Assembly (NCBI GenBank): GCA_035550655.1
Contig: DASZOU010000025.1
Location: 1 to 64,000, forward strand
Direction: 5' to 3'
From: DASZTV01 sp035550655
Lineage (GTDB): Bacteria > Actinomycetota > Actinomycetes > JAFAQI01
Length of the DNA stretch: 64,000 nucleotides
Shown here piece by piece: positions 33,175-41,534 of the stretch. The position numbers were made by a program, and so were the translations under genes. The notes below the pieces were generated by a model, which saw nothing but the letters and a program-made list of their open reading frames with translations, searched no databases and was not told the DNA's origin. Position 1 is the first letter of the stretch, and each line of letters begins with the position of its first letter.

Positions 33175-34017
33175 GTGGCAACCGCGACGAACGAGTCCGC
33201 GCGCACCGTGCTGGACCTCAGCGGTGAGCGCACTCCGATCCGCGATCTCGTCAGTGACGCCATCCGCCGCCGCCACCTGCTGCCCATGCTCGCGAGCCGC
33301 GACTTCCGTGCCCGCTACCGCAGCTCGACGCTCGGCATCGCGTGGGCCGTACTGCTTCCGCTGTTCCAAGGGACGATCCTCGCGATCGTCTTCAGCAAGC
33401 TGGTCCGGATCGGTACGACGACGAACTACGCCGCGTTCGTGATGGTGGGCATGATGACCTGGACCTACCTCACGGTCTCGGTGCAGCTGTCCGCGTCGTC
33501 CATCACCGACCAGGCGCAGGTCGCCGGACGCGTCTACTTCCCGCGGATCTTCCTGTCGGGGATGGCGGTGCTCGCCAACGCGCCGGCGTTGTTCATCGGC
33601 CTGCTGATCGTCATCCCGATCTCGACCCTGCTCGGCGTGACGCCGACCTGGCGGCTCATCGCCCTTCCGCTCGCCGTACTGCTCGCGGTCGCACTCGGCT
33701 ACGCCTTCGGCGCTCCGCTCGCGCTGCTCAACGTGTACTTCCGCGACGTCCGCTACCTCATCGTCGCCGCGCTGCAGGCGCTGATGTACGTCGCGCCGGT
33801 CATCTACCCGATGACGCGGCTGCACCACCACAGGGACCTGCTCGCGATCAACCCGGCGACCGGCGCACTCGAGGTCGCCCGCTGGTCGTTCAATGCCAAC
33901 AGCGGCGACCCGTTGCTGATCCCCGTCCTCGCCACCCTCGCGTGGATCGTCGGGCTGACGCTCGTCTCCCTCGTGGCGTACTCGAAGTACGAGCGACTGG
34001 CGTGTGACCGCCTGTGA
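33175..34017 (+). CDS. wzm: Polysaccharide ABC exporter, permease subunit
   Basis: A 280 aa ABC-2 type permease with six predicted helices. The amphipathic N-terminus has LASRDFRARYRSSTLGIAWAVLLPLF, written here only by its features: RYR, then the LG-x-x-W motif typical of Wzm/TagG. Further helices include LLIVIPISTLLGV and QALMYVAPVIYP, and a conserved FRDVRYL segment is present. It pairs with the ATPase downstream to export a completed lipid-linked polysaccharide. The stop overlaps the ATPase GTG by 4 bp. The start is GTG with no leader and a -10-like box 6 nt away. Confidence 0.9.
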   Translation: MATATNESARTVLDLSGERTPIRDLVSDAIRRRHLLPMLASRDFRARYRSSTLGIAWAVLLPLFQGTILAIVFSKLVRIGTTTNYAAFVMVGMMTWTYLTVSVQLSASSITDQAQVAGRVYFPRIFLSGMAVLANAPALFIGLLIVIPISTLLGVTPTWRLIALPLAVLLAVALGYAFGAPLALLNVYFRDVRYLIVAALQALMYVAPVIYPMTRLHHHRDLLAINPATGALEVARWSFNANSGDPLLIPVLATLAWIVGLTLVSLVAYSKYERLACDRL

Positions 34018-35231
34018 GGCCACACATCCGGTTCGAGAACGTCGGCAAGCGCTACGCCCTCAACAACAGTCCGTTGCTCCTGTCCCGGCTCATCCCGCGG
34101 CGCCGCCGAGGGCTGTCGGAGGTCTGGGCGCTCAAGGACATCTCGTTCGACATCGAGGAAGGCGAGACCGTCGCCATCGTCGGGACGAACGGCGCCGGCA
34201 AGACCACGACGTTGCGGCTGATCGCCGGCGTCTCCGCGCCGACCGAGGGCCGGATGCAGGTCGCCGGCAACGTCGCGCCGCTGATTGGTGTCGGGGTCGG
34301 CTTCAACCCTGAGCTTACCGGCCGGGAGAACATCTTCGTCAACGGTCTGCTGCTCGGCATGACCAACGAAGAGGTCCGCCGCGACTTCGACTCGATCGTC
34401 GCCTTCAGCGAGCTCGAGGACTACCTCGACTCCGCGGTGAAGTTCTACTCCTCTGGCATGTTCCTGCGGCTCGGCTTCTCGGTCGCGGTGCACACCCGGC
34501 CGCAGATCCTCGTCGTCGACGAGATCCTCGCGGTCGGTGACGCCGCCTTCCAGGCGAAGTGCAACACCCGGATGCAGGAGCTGCGCGAGAACGGTACGAC
34601 GGTCGTCCTCGTCACCCACAACCTCGGCCTCGCGGTGCGGATGGCCAAGCGCACGATCGTGCTGAACAAGGGACGCCTGGTCTTCGACGGCGACTCGGCG
34701 GACGCGATGGGCGTCTACCACTCCATCCTCTCGGAGATCCGCGAGGTCGGCGACACGGCGAAGCTCGACGCGGGCAAGGAAGGCAGCGAGATCCTCGGCC
34801 GCGCCGACGTCTCTCTCGACATCCTCGACGGCGGCGGCTCGCCGACGCGGAACCTGCGCACCGGCGAGCCCTTCACCATCTCGGTGAAGGCGGAGTTCAC
34901 CCGCGAGGTCGAGGACCCGTGCCTCGGTGTCGGCATCGTCCCGACCGAAGGGCACGACGTCGTCGCCTCGGCGTACACGACGCCGGGTGAGTACCGCGGC
35001 AAGCATGGCCCCGGCCGGCCGCTGGTCGCGACCATCAAGATGGAGAACTACCTCGCCACCCGCAGCTACGGCGTGCACGCCGAGGTCTTCGACTCCCAGC
35101 GCAAGGTGCTGCTCGGCGCCAGCAGCCGCGAGACCTTCTTCGTGAAGGGCGCCAGCAAGTACTTCGGCACCACCGACCTGGGCAGCGTCGTCACGGTCAA
35201 CGGCACCACGATGGACAGCCGCGCGAAGTAG
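34014..35231 (+). CDS. wzt: Polysaccharide ABC exporter, ATP-binding subunit with C-terminal glycan-recognition domain
   Basis: A 405 aa ATPase. Walker A is GTNGAGKTTTLRL, the signature motif is YSSGMFLRL, Walker B is ILVVDEILAVGD and the H-loop is VTHNLGLAV. Residues beyond about 250 form the extra Wzt C-terminal domain (for example DILDGGGSPTRNLRTGEPF), which in known Wzt proteins reads the non-reducing end of the finished chain. This suggests a capped polymer, where methyl, sulfate or acetyl groups could be the signal. The GTG at 34014 overlaps the permease stop (GTGA), so the two are coupled. The gene ends at a set of octamer repeats. Confidence 0.92.
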   Translation: MRPHIRFENVGKRYALNNSPLLLSRLIPRRRRGLSEVWALKDISFDIEEGETVAIVGTNGAGKTTTLRLIAGVSAPTEGRMQVAGNVAPLIGVGVGFNPELTGRENIFVNGLLLGMTNEEVRRDFDSIVAFSELEDYLDSAVKFYSSGMFLRLGFSVAVHTRPQILVVDEILAVGDAAFQAKCNTRMQELRENGTTVVLVTHNLGLAVRMAKRTIVLNKGRLVFDGDSADAMGVYHSILSEIREVGDTAKLDAGKEGSEILGRADVSLDILDGGGSPTRNLRTGEPFTISVKAEFTREVEDPCLGVGIVPTEGHDVVASAYTTPGEYRGKHGPGRPLVATIKMENYLATRSYGVHAEVFDSQRKVLLGASSRETFFVKGASKYFGTTDLGSVVTVNGTTMDSRAK

Positions 35232-35246
35232 CGGGCCTGCAGTCAG

Positions 35247-35278
35247 AGGTTCAGTGGCTCAGCGGTTCAGAGGATCAG
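35247..35278. repeat. Four tandem octamers of NGGNTCAG
   Basis: AGGTTCAG, TGGCTCAG, CGGTTCAG and AGGATCAG follow each other without gaps between the convergent wzt and GT2 genes. The third unit contains the TGA stop of the GT2 gene. No stem is formed, so this is not an ordinary terminator. Confidence 0.8.
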
Positions 35279-36229
35279 CGTGCGGTAGTGCAGCGTGCTG
35301 CGCAGCATCGTGGCGAGCTCCAGCACGTCGAGCAGCACCGCGCCGGGGAACGTCGTGACCCGCCGCAGCCGCCCGGCGAGCGGCTGGCGGCGGATGCGGT
35401 AGTCGAGGTAGGGCAGCGCCGCCAGCGCCGCCCACGGCCAGAACCCGGCCGCGATCCCGGCAGCGATCGCCAGCAGCAGGAACGCGTGCGACGGCTTCCA
35501 GAAGACTCGCCGGTACAGCAGCGTCCGGCGGATCTGCGGATGCTTGCGCACGACGAGCGCGAGGTCGATCCACTTCGACCATGCTTCTCGCGCGCTGGCG
35601 CGGAGCTCGCTCGCGCGGATGTCGTGGTGCACCACCGCGTCCTCGGCGTAGTCCGCGCGGCCGCCCTCGGCGAGGATGCGCAGGCCGAGGTCGGTGTCCT
35701 CGCCCGCTGCGCGGCGAAACCGCTCGTCGAAGCCGCCGCTCGCTTCCAGCGCCGCTCGCCGGTACAGGCAGTTCGCGGTGGCGAAGAAGCGCGCGTCGTG
35801 CACGCTGAGCGTGCGCGAGTACGGCCCGAGCAGGTCGTGCTGGTCGGGTGCCGGCTCCACCCGCCCGACCACCGCGACCACGTCCGGGTCGCTGAAGTGA
35901 CCGAGGCCGGCACGCAGCCACTCAGGTTGCGGGACGCAGTCGTCATCGGTGAACGCGATGACCGCGGCCGTGGCGGCGCGCCAGGCTTCGTTGCGCCCCG
36001 ACGCCGGGCCGCGGTTGGTGGCTCCTTCGAGCAGGCGCACCGGGAACGGCAGGGTCGGGATCAGCTGCCGGATCACGTCAGGCGTGCGGTCGCCGGAGGC
36101 GTCGTCGTAGATGACCACGTCGAAGTCGGTTGCCGGGAGCGTCTGTCCCGCCAGGGCGTGCAGCAGCCGTTCGATGCGATCCGGTCGCCGGTAGGTGGAG
36201 ACCGCGACGCTTACCCGCGGTGCAGCCAC
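35267..36229 (-). CDS. GT2 glycosyltransferase with C-terminal membrane segment
   Basis: A 320 aa family-2 glycosyltransferase. Motifs are VAVSTYRRPDRIERLL, VVIYDDASGDRTPD, the DxD-like AFTDDDCVPQPEWL and ED in AAGEDTDLGLRI. The C-terminus has RRVFWKPSHAFLLLAIAAG and ends ELATMLRSTLHYRTLIL. The same tail organisation is found in the genes at 48344 and 50094, so the three are paralogues. The GTG at 36229 overlaps the upstream SGNH-like gene by 19 bp. Sugar specificity is unknown. Confidence 0.86.
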   Translation of the reverse strand: MAAPRVSVAVSTYRRPDRIERLLHALAGQTLPATDFDVVIYDDASGDRTPDVIRQLIPTLPFPVRLLEGATNRGPASGRNEAWRAATAAVIAFTDDDCVPQPEWLRAGLGHFSDPDVVAVVGRVEPAPDQHDLLGPYSRTLSVHDARFFATANCLYRRAALEASGGFDERFRRAAGEDTDLGLRILAEGGRADYAEDAVVHHDIRASELRASAREAWSKWIDLALVVRKHPQIRRTLLYRRVFWKPSHAFLLLAIAAGIAAGFWPWAALAALPYLDYRIRRQPLAGRLRRVTTFPGAVLLDVLELATMLRSTLHYRTLIL

Positions 36230-36996
36230 GTCACGATCTCGTCGGTGAGCAGCTCCGCGGTGTGCCGGTGTGCTGCCGGTGACCGATGGATCCCGTCCGG
36301 CAGAGCTGCTGACAGCTCGAGCTCGTCGACGACTCGTGATGCCGGCACCAGCCGGACGTCGGGATCGCCGATCTCGGCCACGAGGTGGCGCAGCACGGCC
36401 TGGTAGCGCTCCCATCGCTGCCGCATCCCTGGCATCCAGTGCAGCACCCTGCCGTCGGGCGGGTCGATGTCGAGCACGAGCACGAGACAGCCGGTCTCGA
36501 GACGCGACAGCTCGATGACGCGACGCAGCTCCGCGGCGAAGCGTTTCGGCGACAGCCGGTAGGAGCCGCGCGAGGTCATGCTCGCTGCCCGTCGCTGGTA
36601 GGCCCGCAGCACCCGCCAAACGCGAGGGGCGATGTGACGGCGGTACCAGGCCGCGACCGGTGCCGACGACACGTCCCACGTCGTGAAGTGACGTGACGCC
36701 CACGTCGGCAGGAAGTTCGGCTGTGACTCGACGAAGCCGTAGTTGAGGACGAGTACGTCGGGGAAGTGGTTGCGGATCGCGGGTTCGTACCGGCGCCGCA
36801 GCTCGTTGACCATGTCGAACCACTTGCCGGTGTGCACCACCGATGCGCGCACTCCCCGAGCGTCCAAAGTCTCGGTGAGCAGCTCACCGTACGTGCGGTC
36901 GTGCCGGTCGCGTCGCGGCGGCGACACGGACACGGACACGGACGAACCCGCGACGACGATCGTCAGCGGACGCGTGACGTCCCTCGAGGTACTCAC
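36211..36996 (-). CDS. SGNH/GDSL-like protein (possible esterase or acyl-editing enzyme)
   Basis: A 261 aa protein with an SGNH-like outline. Block I is VVAGSSVSVSV, with Ser in place of the Asp of GDS. A middle block VLNYGFVESQPNFLP stands where the G-x-N-D block should be. DGIHRSPAAHRHTAE supplies the D-x-x-H of block V. The Ser, Asp and His could form a triad, but the oxyanion Asn is not obvious. It may remove or transfer acyl groups on the glycan. The start overlaps the sulfotransferase stop by 4 bp and its end overlaps the GT2 start, so it is in a tight three-gene unit. Confidence 0.65.
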   Translation of the reverse strand: MSTSRDVTRPLTIVVAGSSVSVSVSPPRRDRHDRTYGELLTETLDARGVRASVVHTGKWFDMVNELRRRYEPAIRNHFPDVLVLNYGFVESQPNFLPTWASRHFTTWDVSSAPVAAWYRRHIAPRVWRVLRAYQRRAASMTSRGSYRLSPKRFAAELRRVIELSRLETGCLVLVLDIDPPDGRVLHWMPGMRQRWERYQAVLRHLVAEIGDPDVRLVPASRVVDELELSAALPDGIHRSPAAHRHTAELLTDEIVTWLHRG

Positions 36997-38318
36997 GGTT
37001 TCGACGCGTCGCCCTCGACGACGACTCGCGAGATGACCTTGGCGCTGACGAAGTAGCGGTGGTGCTCACGAGGCTTGCCGGGGCGCAGCACTTCGACGGC
37101 CACTGCCTGCTCGTCGGCGATGAACGGCACGACCGACGCGCCGTCGAGGGACCGGCACAGCTCGGCCGCGACCGCGGCCGCACCCTTGATGTTGCCGGTC
37201 GGCAGCTCGGCCTCGACATCGGACTTGAGCAATGCGGCCGTCGCGGTCGCATCACCGGACTGGGCGGCGGCGATCAGCTTGGCGACGGTCGCCCGCACGT
37301 CGGCCGAGCGCTGCGTGCGCGTGACCACGTCCCGCGCGCGCCGCGAGAGTCGTCGGCCGCGGCTGGCCGCCGTCCGGGAGCTCGCCGCGAGCTGTGCGGT
37401 TGCGGCCCGAGCGGATCGCCGCACCGGGTGGCGCGCCAGGATCTCGCGCCGCTGCGCCTCGTCGAGATAGCCGCTCGCGACCATGAGGTCGCCCACGACC
37501 GCGACGATGTCCTGCTCCGCCCGCGGGTCGATGTCGGCCCACTTGGCCGCGGAGATCCGCCGGTCGGACGGGCGGACGTTGACCGGCGCCTTGCCGAAGC
37601 TGACGGCGTCCTCGACGTACGAGTCGTCATGCCGCAAACCGGCGAACTCGAGGATCGCGCCGAGCTCCTTGACCGGTTCGGCGAGCAGGTCCTCGTAGCG
37701 GACCTCGTGGTAGCGAAGGCCACCCAGATGACGGCGGCAGTCCTCGACGGTCGCCCGCCAGTCCGCGGCCGCACCGCGCCAGTCGCGCAGCCGCGGGTTC
37801 CAGCCGGACCAGAGGTCACGCGCAGAGCTGATCGAGTCGCGCGGGTTGCGCACGATCTGGATGTAGATCGCGTCCGGGTAGACCTCGCTGAGCAGCTGCG
37901 CGCACAGCGCGTGGTTCGGGGTCTTGTCGAGCACCCAGCCCGCGCCGGGCCGGCTCGCGTCGGCGGCGGCGCTGAACACGCCGTCGACGAAGTCGCGGGT
38001 CAGCGCCACGAGCTGCGACCGGGTGACCCAGGTGGACAGGTTCATGTAGGGATCGGGATCGTCGAAGTTGGCGAACACCGACGCGAAACCCTCGCAGAAG
38101 ACGTGCATCTCGCCGCCGGTGGCGACGTCGGGATGCGTGAGCAGCATCTGGTGCAGCCAGCTGGTCCCGCTCCGCGGTGCGCCGGTCACGAAGATGGCAC
38201 GGCCGTGCCAGCGGCTCGCGGCCGGATCGAATCCCGGGTCGGGGCGGGCGTGCGCTTGGGCGGCGAGCTGTGCGACGGTCTGCCGGTTCAGCGTGATGGG
38301 CTTGCCGTGCGCGCTCAC
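36993..38318 (-). CDS. Sulfotransferase fused to a C-terminal NTF2/SnoaL-like domain
   Basis: A 441 aa protein. Residues 41-60 hold the PAPS loop IFVTGAPRSGTSWLHQMLL, followed by THPDVATGGEMHVFCEGF. The 3'-phosphate motif is IQIVRNPRDSISSARDLW near residue 155, and WVLDKTPNHAL is typical of Sulfotransfer_3. A basic linker (RGRRLSRRARD) leads to about 100 residues beginning VAKLIAAAQSGDATATAALL that look like an NTF2/SnoaL fold. The fold could bind the acceptor or a ligand. This fusion is unusual to my knowledge. The GTG start has AGGTGA 4 nt upstream. It is followed by SGNH and GT2 genes with overlaps. Confidence 0.85.
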   Translation of the reverse strand: MSAHGKPITLNRQTVAQLAAQAHARPDPGFDPAASRWHGRAIFVTGAPRSGTSWLHQMLLTHPDVATGGEMHVFCEGFASVFANFDDPDPYMNLSTWVTRSQLVALTRDFVDGVFSAAADASRPGAGWVLDKTPNHALCAQLLSEVYPDAIYIQIVRNPRDSISSARDLWSGWNPRLRDWRGAAADWRATVEDCRRHLGGLRYHEVRYEDLLAEPVKELGAILEFAGLRHDDSYVEDAVSFGKAPVNVRPSDRRISAAKWADIDPRAEQDIVAVVGDLMVASGYLDEAQRREILARHPVRRSARAATAQLAASSRTAASRGRRLSRRARDVVTRTQRSADVRATVAKLIAAAQSGDATATAALLKSDVEAELPTGNIKGAAAVAAELCRSLDGASVVPFIADEQAVAVEVLRPGKPREHHRYFVSAKVISRVVVEGDASKP

Positions 38319-38438
38319 CCATCACCTGCTCTCACCTGCGGATCCGAACCCGGCAGGCCAGTAGATTACTTCGCAACAACGCAGCGCCACGGCGGTCGCA
38401 GTGCGCGGCGTCCAAACGCTGACCGAGGAGCCGATGCG

Positions 38439-39119
38439 GTGGTGCCGGCCAGGATCCGGTCGACTGTCGCCAGGATCGGGGGTCGCGTCGACCGTGCGCG
38501 CACGCGTTCCCGGGTCCGCCGGTTCCGCCGCCATGTCCGGTGGCTCGCGCTTTGGCGCGGGGCCACGGTGGACCTCACCGTCGCGGCCGACGCGGAGATC
38601 TCGCGACGGGTGCGGCTGGAGATCTGGCGCGGTACGACGACGCGGCTCGTCATCGGCTCACGCACGCGGCTCGGCGACGAGGTGAAGCTGTCGCTTCGCG
38701 GCGGTTCGCTCGCCGTGGGCGACAACACCGACATCCGCCGGTTCGGCACGTACCACGTGGGTGGGGAGATCATGATCGGCAGCGGCTGCGTGATGTCGAC
38801 CGGTCTGCACCTGCACTGCGCGGAGCGGGTGACGGTCGGTGACCTGACGATCATCGGCGAGTACACGACCATCGCCGACTCGCGGCATCTGCGCACTCCG
38901 CTCGACGTCCCGATCCACCACGCCACGACCACCGCCCCGGTCGCGATCGGCGCGAACATCTGGATGGGTGCGCACGCCGTCATCGCCGGCGGGACGACCG
39001 TGGGGGACATGGCGTTCGTGGCCGCCGGTGCCGTCGTCACGCGTGACGTCCCGGCGAACTGGCTCGTGGCGGGTGTGCCGGCGAAGGAGATCCGCGAGCT
39101 CACCGTCGAGACCGAGTGA
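38439..39119 (+). CDS. Hexapeptide-repeat (LbH) acetyltransferase
   Basis: A 226 aa protein with a basic, helical N-terminus (RRFRRHVRWLALWRG) and a left-handed beta-helix. Hexapeptide turns are seen in GDNTDIRRFGTYHVGGEI, MIGSGCVMSTGL and IGANIWMGAHAVIAGG, ending VPANWLVAGVPAKEIREL. The likely catalytic His is in ADSRHLRTPL. It probably O-acetylates a sugar using acetyl-CoA. The GTG at 38439 has GAGGAG at 38425-38430. The gene is alone on its strand and converges on a GT4 gene 1 bp after its stop. It differs clearly in sequence from the acetyltransferase at 24660. Confidence 0.85.
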   Translation: MVPARIRSTVARIGGRVDRARTRSRVRRFRRHVRWLALWRGATVDLTVAADAEISRRVRLEIWRGTTTRLVIGSRTRLGDEVKLSLRGGSLAVGDNTDIRRFGTYHVGGEIMIGSGCVMSTGLHLHCAERVTVGDLTIIGEYTTIADSRHLRTPLDVPIHHATTTAPVAIGANIWMGAHAVIAGGTTVGDMAFVAAGAVVTRDVPANWLVAGVPAKEIRELTVETE

Positions 39120-39120
39120 G

Positions 39121-40305
39121 CTACCCCCCGCTGCACACCTGAGCGGCGGCTGCGAGCAGCGCCACCGCCTCGGCGTCCGGGTCGAGACCGGCAACGAACT
39201 GCTGCCCGCGTGCCACCAGCCAGGCGCGCAGCGCTGCGTCGTCGGCGATCGCCGCGACATGGGCCGCGAACTGGACCGCGTTGCCCGGGTCGGCGAGCAG
39301 GCCGCAGCCGCTGAGCAGGTCCCGGGTGCTGCCCGAGGCGCTTCCCACGACCGGTGCTCCGGCCGACAGTGCCTCGAGCGTCACCAGGCCGTAGGCCTCG
39401 TGACGGGAGGTGACGAGAACGGCGTCAGCCGCGTCGTACACCGACCGCACGTCGTCGACGAAGTCCACGATGCGTACCGCGTCGTCGTCGCCACCCGCGG
39501 CGATCGCCTGGCGGACGGCTTCGACGAAGCGAGGTTCCCCGGCGCCGGCGATGAGCAGCCGGGCACCGGGATGGGTCCGTCGCAGCTCGTGGAGCACGCC
39601 GACGGCGAGATCGGTCCCCTTCGCAGCCGAGACGCTCCCGACGACCGCGACAGCAGGCGCGCCGGCCGCGAGCCACTCGTCGCGGGTCGGACGTTCAGTC
39701 GCGAACCGCTCCGGGTCCATGCCGGCAGCGACGACGACCGGATCCGGGCCGCCGTCGCCGGTGCATTGTTCGGCGACGGTCGTGCTGACCGCGATTCGCG
39801 CCTTCGACAACCGCGCCGTCGTTCGCATGATGCGCCGCAACGACAGGTGGCCGCGCAGCGTCTCGTTGCCCGGCACGTACTCCCGGATGTGCCAGATGTG
39901 AGGGACGCCGGTGAGCCGCGCGGCGATCGCACCTTCCGGTGTCACGAGCGAGTTCGTGTAGGCCACGCACGGCTTGGTCTTGCGAACCAGCCACGCGAGC
40001 CGCGGCAGGCAGACCAGCGCGATGATCGCGCGACCAATGAAGACCGGCCACGCACTCTTGCGTGCCAGCCACGGCGGCATCGGATGCACATGCACCGAAG
40101 CGCCGAGCTCCTGCAGTCGCGCGATGAGCGGTCCGCGACGTCGTACGACGACGACGACCTCGTGCGAGTCGGCGACAAGCCGCCGCGTGATCGCGAGCAG
40201 TGCCCGCTCGGCTCCGCGCAGCTGCGCGCTGTGCGAGAAGACGACGATCCGGTGGCGGTGCTGCTCGGTGATCATGACGGTCGGCGCCGCAGCGGCCAGT
40301 AGCAT
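39121..40305 (-). CDS. GT4 glycosyltransferase
   Basis: A 394 aa GT-B family-4 enzyme. The N-domain begins IVVFSHSAQLRGAERALLAI and has HIWHIREYVPG. The C-domain has VAVVGSVSAAKGTDLAVGVL and the E-x7-E motif HEAYGLVTLEALSAGAPVVG. It is predicted to transfer a sugar from an NDP donor on the cytoplasmic face. An ATG at 40275 gives a more typical N-terminus (MITEQHRHRIVVFSH); the ATG at 40305 is only 14 bp from the divergent GT4 start. No strong ribosome binding site separates the two choices. Confidence 0.87.
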   Translation of the reverse strand: MLLAAAAPTVMITEQHRHRIVVFSHSAQLRGAERALLAITRRLVADSHEVVVVVRRRGPLIARLQELGASVHVHPMPPWLARKSAWPVFIGRAIIALVCLPRLAWLVRKTKPCVAYTNSLVTPEGAIAARLTGVPHIWHIREYVPGNETLRGHLSLRRIMRTTARLSKARIAVSTTVAEQCTGDGGPDPVVVAAGMDPERFATERPTRDEWLAAGAPAVAVVGSVSAAKGTDLAVGVLHELRRTHPGARLLIAGAGEPRFVEAVRQAIAAGGDDDAVRIVDFVDDVRSVYDAADAVLVTSRHEAYGLVTLEALSAGAPVVGSASGSTRDLLSGCGLLADPGNAVQFAAHVAAIADDAALRAWLVARGQQFVAGLDPDAEAVALLAAAAQVCSGG

Positions 40306-40319
40306 GACGCCATCCGAGG

Positions 40320-41531
40320 ATGAGCGGGCTGGGCAGACGGGCTCACATGAAGATCTTGCACGTTTCCAGCTTCTGGGACCCGTACTTGCTCGGCGGCGCC
40401 GAGGTCTATGCCGCCAACTTGGCGGCGGAGCAACGCCTTGCGGGCCACGACGTCGGTGTGATCACTCACGGCATACCCGGCGAGATGGTGGTCGAGGCGG
40501 TGCCGACCGGGCCGATTCACCGAGACCTGGAGCAGCAGCAGGCGCGCTGGCGGCGTGCCATCTTCCGGCTCGAGGACATCTACAACCCGCTGGCTGCTGC
40601 TCGAATCACCAAGGCGATCAGGCGGTTCGGGGCGGACGTCGTGCACTCGCATGGCGTCCAGGGTCTGGGGACGGTCAGTCTGACCGCCGGTGCCTCGCTC
40701 GCGCCTCACGTCCACCAGCTGCACGACCACTGGCTGCTTTGTCGTCGTACGACGATGACCCTTCCCAACGGCGAGCTGTGCCAGGACATGTCCTGTCGGG
40801 TGATTGCCGCGATCCGCGCCCAGATCGTCAAGCGGCATCCGCCGGAGCTCCTGCTCGCGTATTCGCAGGTGTCGGCGCGGGCTCACGAGACGTTGTCCTG
40901 GACCGCTGGGAGGTTCCGGCAGCTGCCGCAGACGATCGGGGTCGAGTACGAAGGGGTGCGGTCCCGGCCCTTCGATCCGTCGAAGCCGCTGACGTTCGGG
41001 TATCTCGGACAGCTCGTACCGCACAAGGGGATTGACACCCTGCTTCGCGCGTTCGAGGGGCTCGGCGGCGGTCACCGTCTCCTGATTGCCGGCGAAGGCG
41101 CTCTCGCTCCCATGGTGGAGGCGGCCGCGACCGGAAACGTGACGTACCTGGGCCGGGTCGACGGTGAGGCGAAGGAGCGCTTCTTCGCGGACGTCGACTG
41201 CATGGTGCTGCCCTCTCGGTGCCCGGATGTCGCGCCGCTGGTCGTGCTCGAGTCGCGAGCTCGAGGCGTTCCCGTGATCGGCGCGAGGATCGGCGGCATC
41301 CCCACCCTCCTGGGTGATCGTTGCGCGCCGTTGTTGTTCGAACCCGGATCCGCGGATGAGCTGCGTGCGTCGGTTGAACGATTCATCGCGGAGCCGTCGC
41401 GATTCGTCCCGTCTCCGGATGAGCCACCGGTTCGAATCGGCCGCACCTGGGCCGACCACGCCAGCGATGTCGTCGAGTTCTACCAGGAGGCCATCGAGCT
41501 TCGCCGGCAGCGCATCGCCGGTTCCGGCTGA
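40320..41531 (+). CDS. GT4 glycosyltransferase
   Basis: A 403 aa GT-B enzyme. The N-domain starts MKILHVSSFWDPYLLGGAEV at an internal Met (40347) and includes VVHSHGVQGLG and HQLHDHWLLCRRTTM. The C-domain has FGYLGQLVPHKGIDTLLRAF, and ESRARGVPVIGARIGGIP is the donor-site region. CQDMSCRV suggests the Cys-containing loop seen in some polysaccharide GT4 enzymes. GAGG abuts the ATG at 40320, and TAGCAT at 40300-40305 may be the -10. Either Met could be the true start. The stop is 3 bp from the convergent TagB-like gene. Confidence 0.87.
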   Translation: MSGLGRRAHMKILHVSSFWDPYLLGGAEVYAANLAAEQRLAGHDVGVITHGIPGEMVVEAVPTGPIHRDLEQQQARWRRAIFRLEDIYNPLAAARITKAIRRFGADVVHSHGVQGLGTVSLTAGASLAPHVHQLHDHWLLCRRTTMTLPNGELCQDMSCRVIAAIRAQIVKRHPPELLLAYSQVSARAHETLSWTAGRFRQLPQTIGVEYEGVRSRPFDPSKPLTFGYLGQLVPHKGIDTLLRAFEGLGGGHRLLIAGEGALAPMVEAAATGNVTYLGRVDGEAKERFFADVDCMVLPSRCPDVAPLVVLESRARGVPVIGARIGGIPTLLGDRCAPLLFEPGSADELRASVERFIAEPSRFVPSPDEPPVRIGRTWADHASDVVEFYQEAIELRRQRIAGSG

Positions 41532-41534
41532 CGG

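Noticed and set aside
33139..34023. N-terminal extension of the minus-strand GT4 frame over the ABC permease
   Set aside because: It is antisense to a clear permease gene, and its predicted product is low complexity.
37059..38438. Upstream extension of the acetyltransferase frame
   Set aside because: It overlaps the sulfotransferase gene on the other strand and has no hexapeptide motifs. The GTG at 38439 with GAGGAG is a sufficient start.
41428..41445. GGTTCGAATC resembling a tRNA T-arm
   Set aside because: It lies inside a GT4 gene in the correct frame, and no acceptor stem or anticodon arm can be formed around it.
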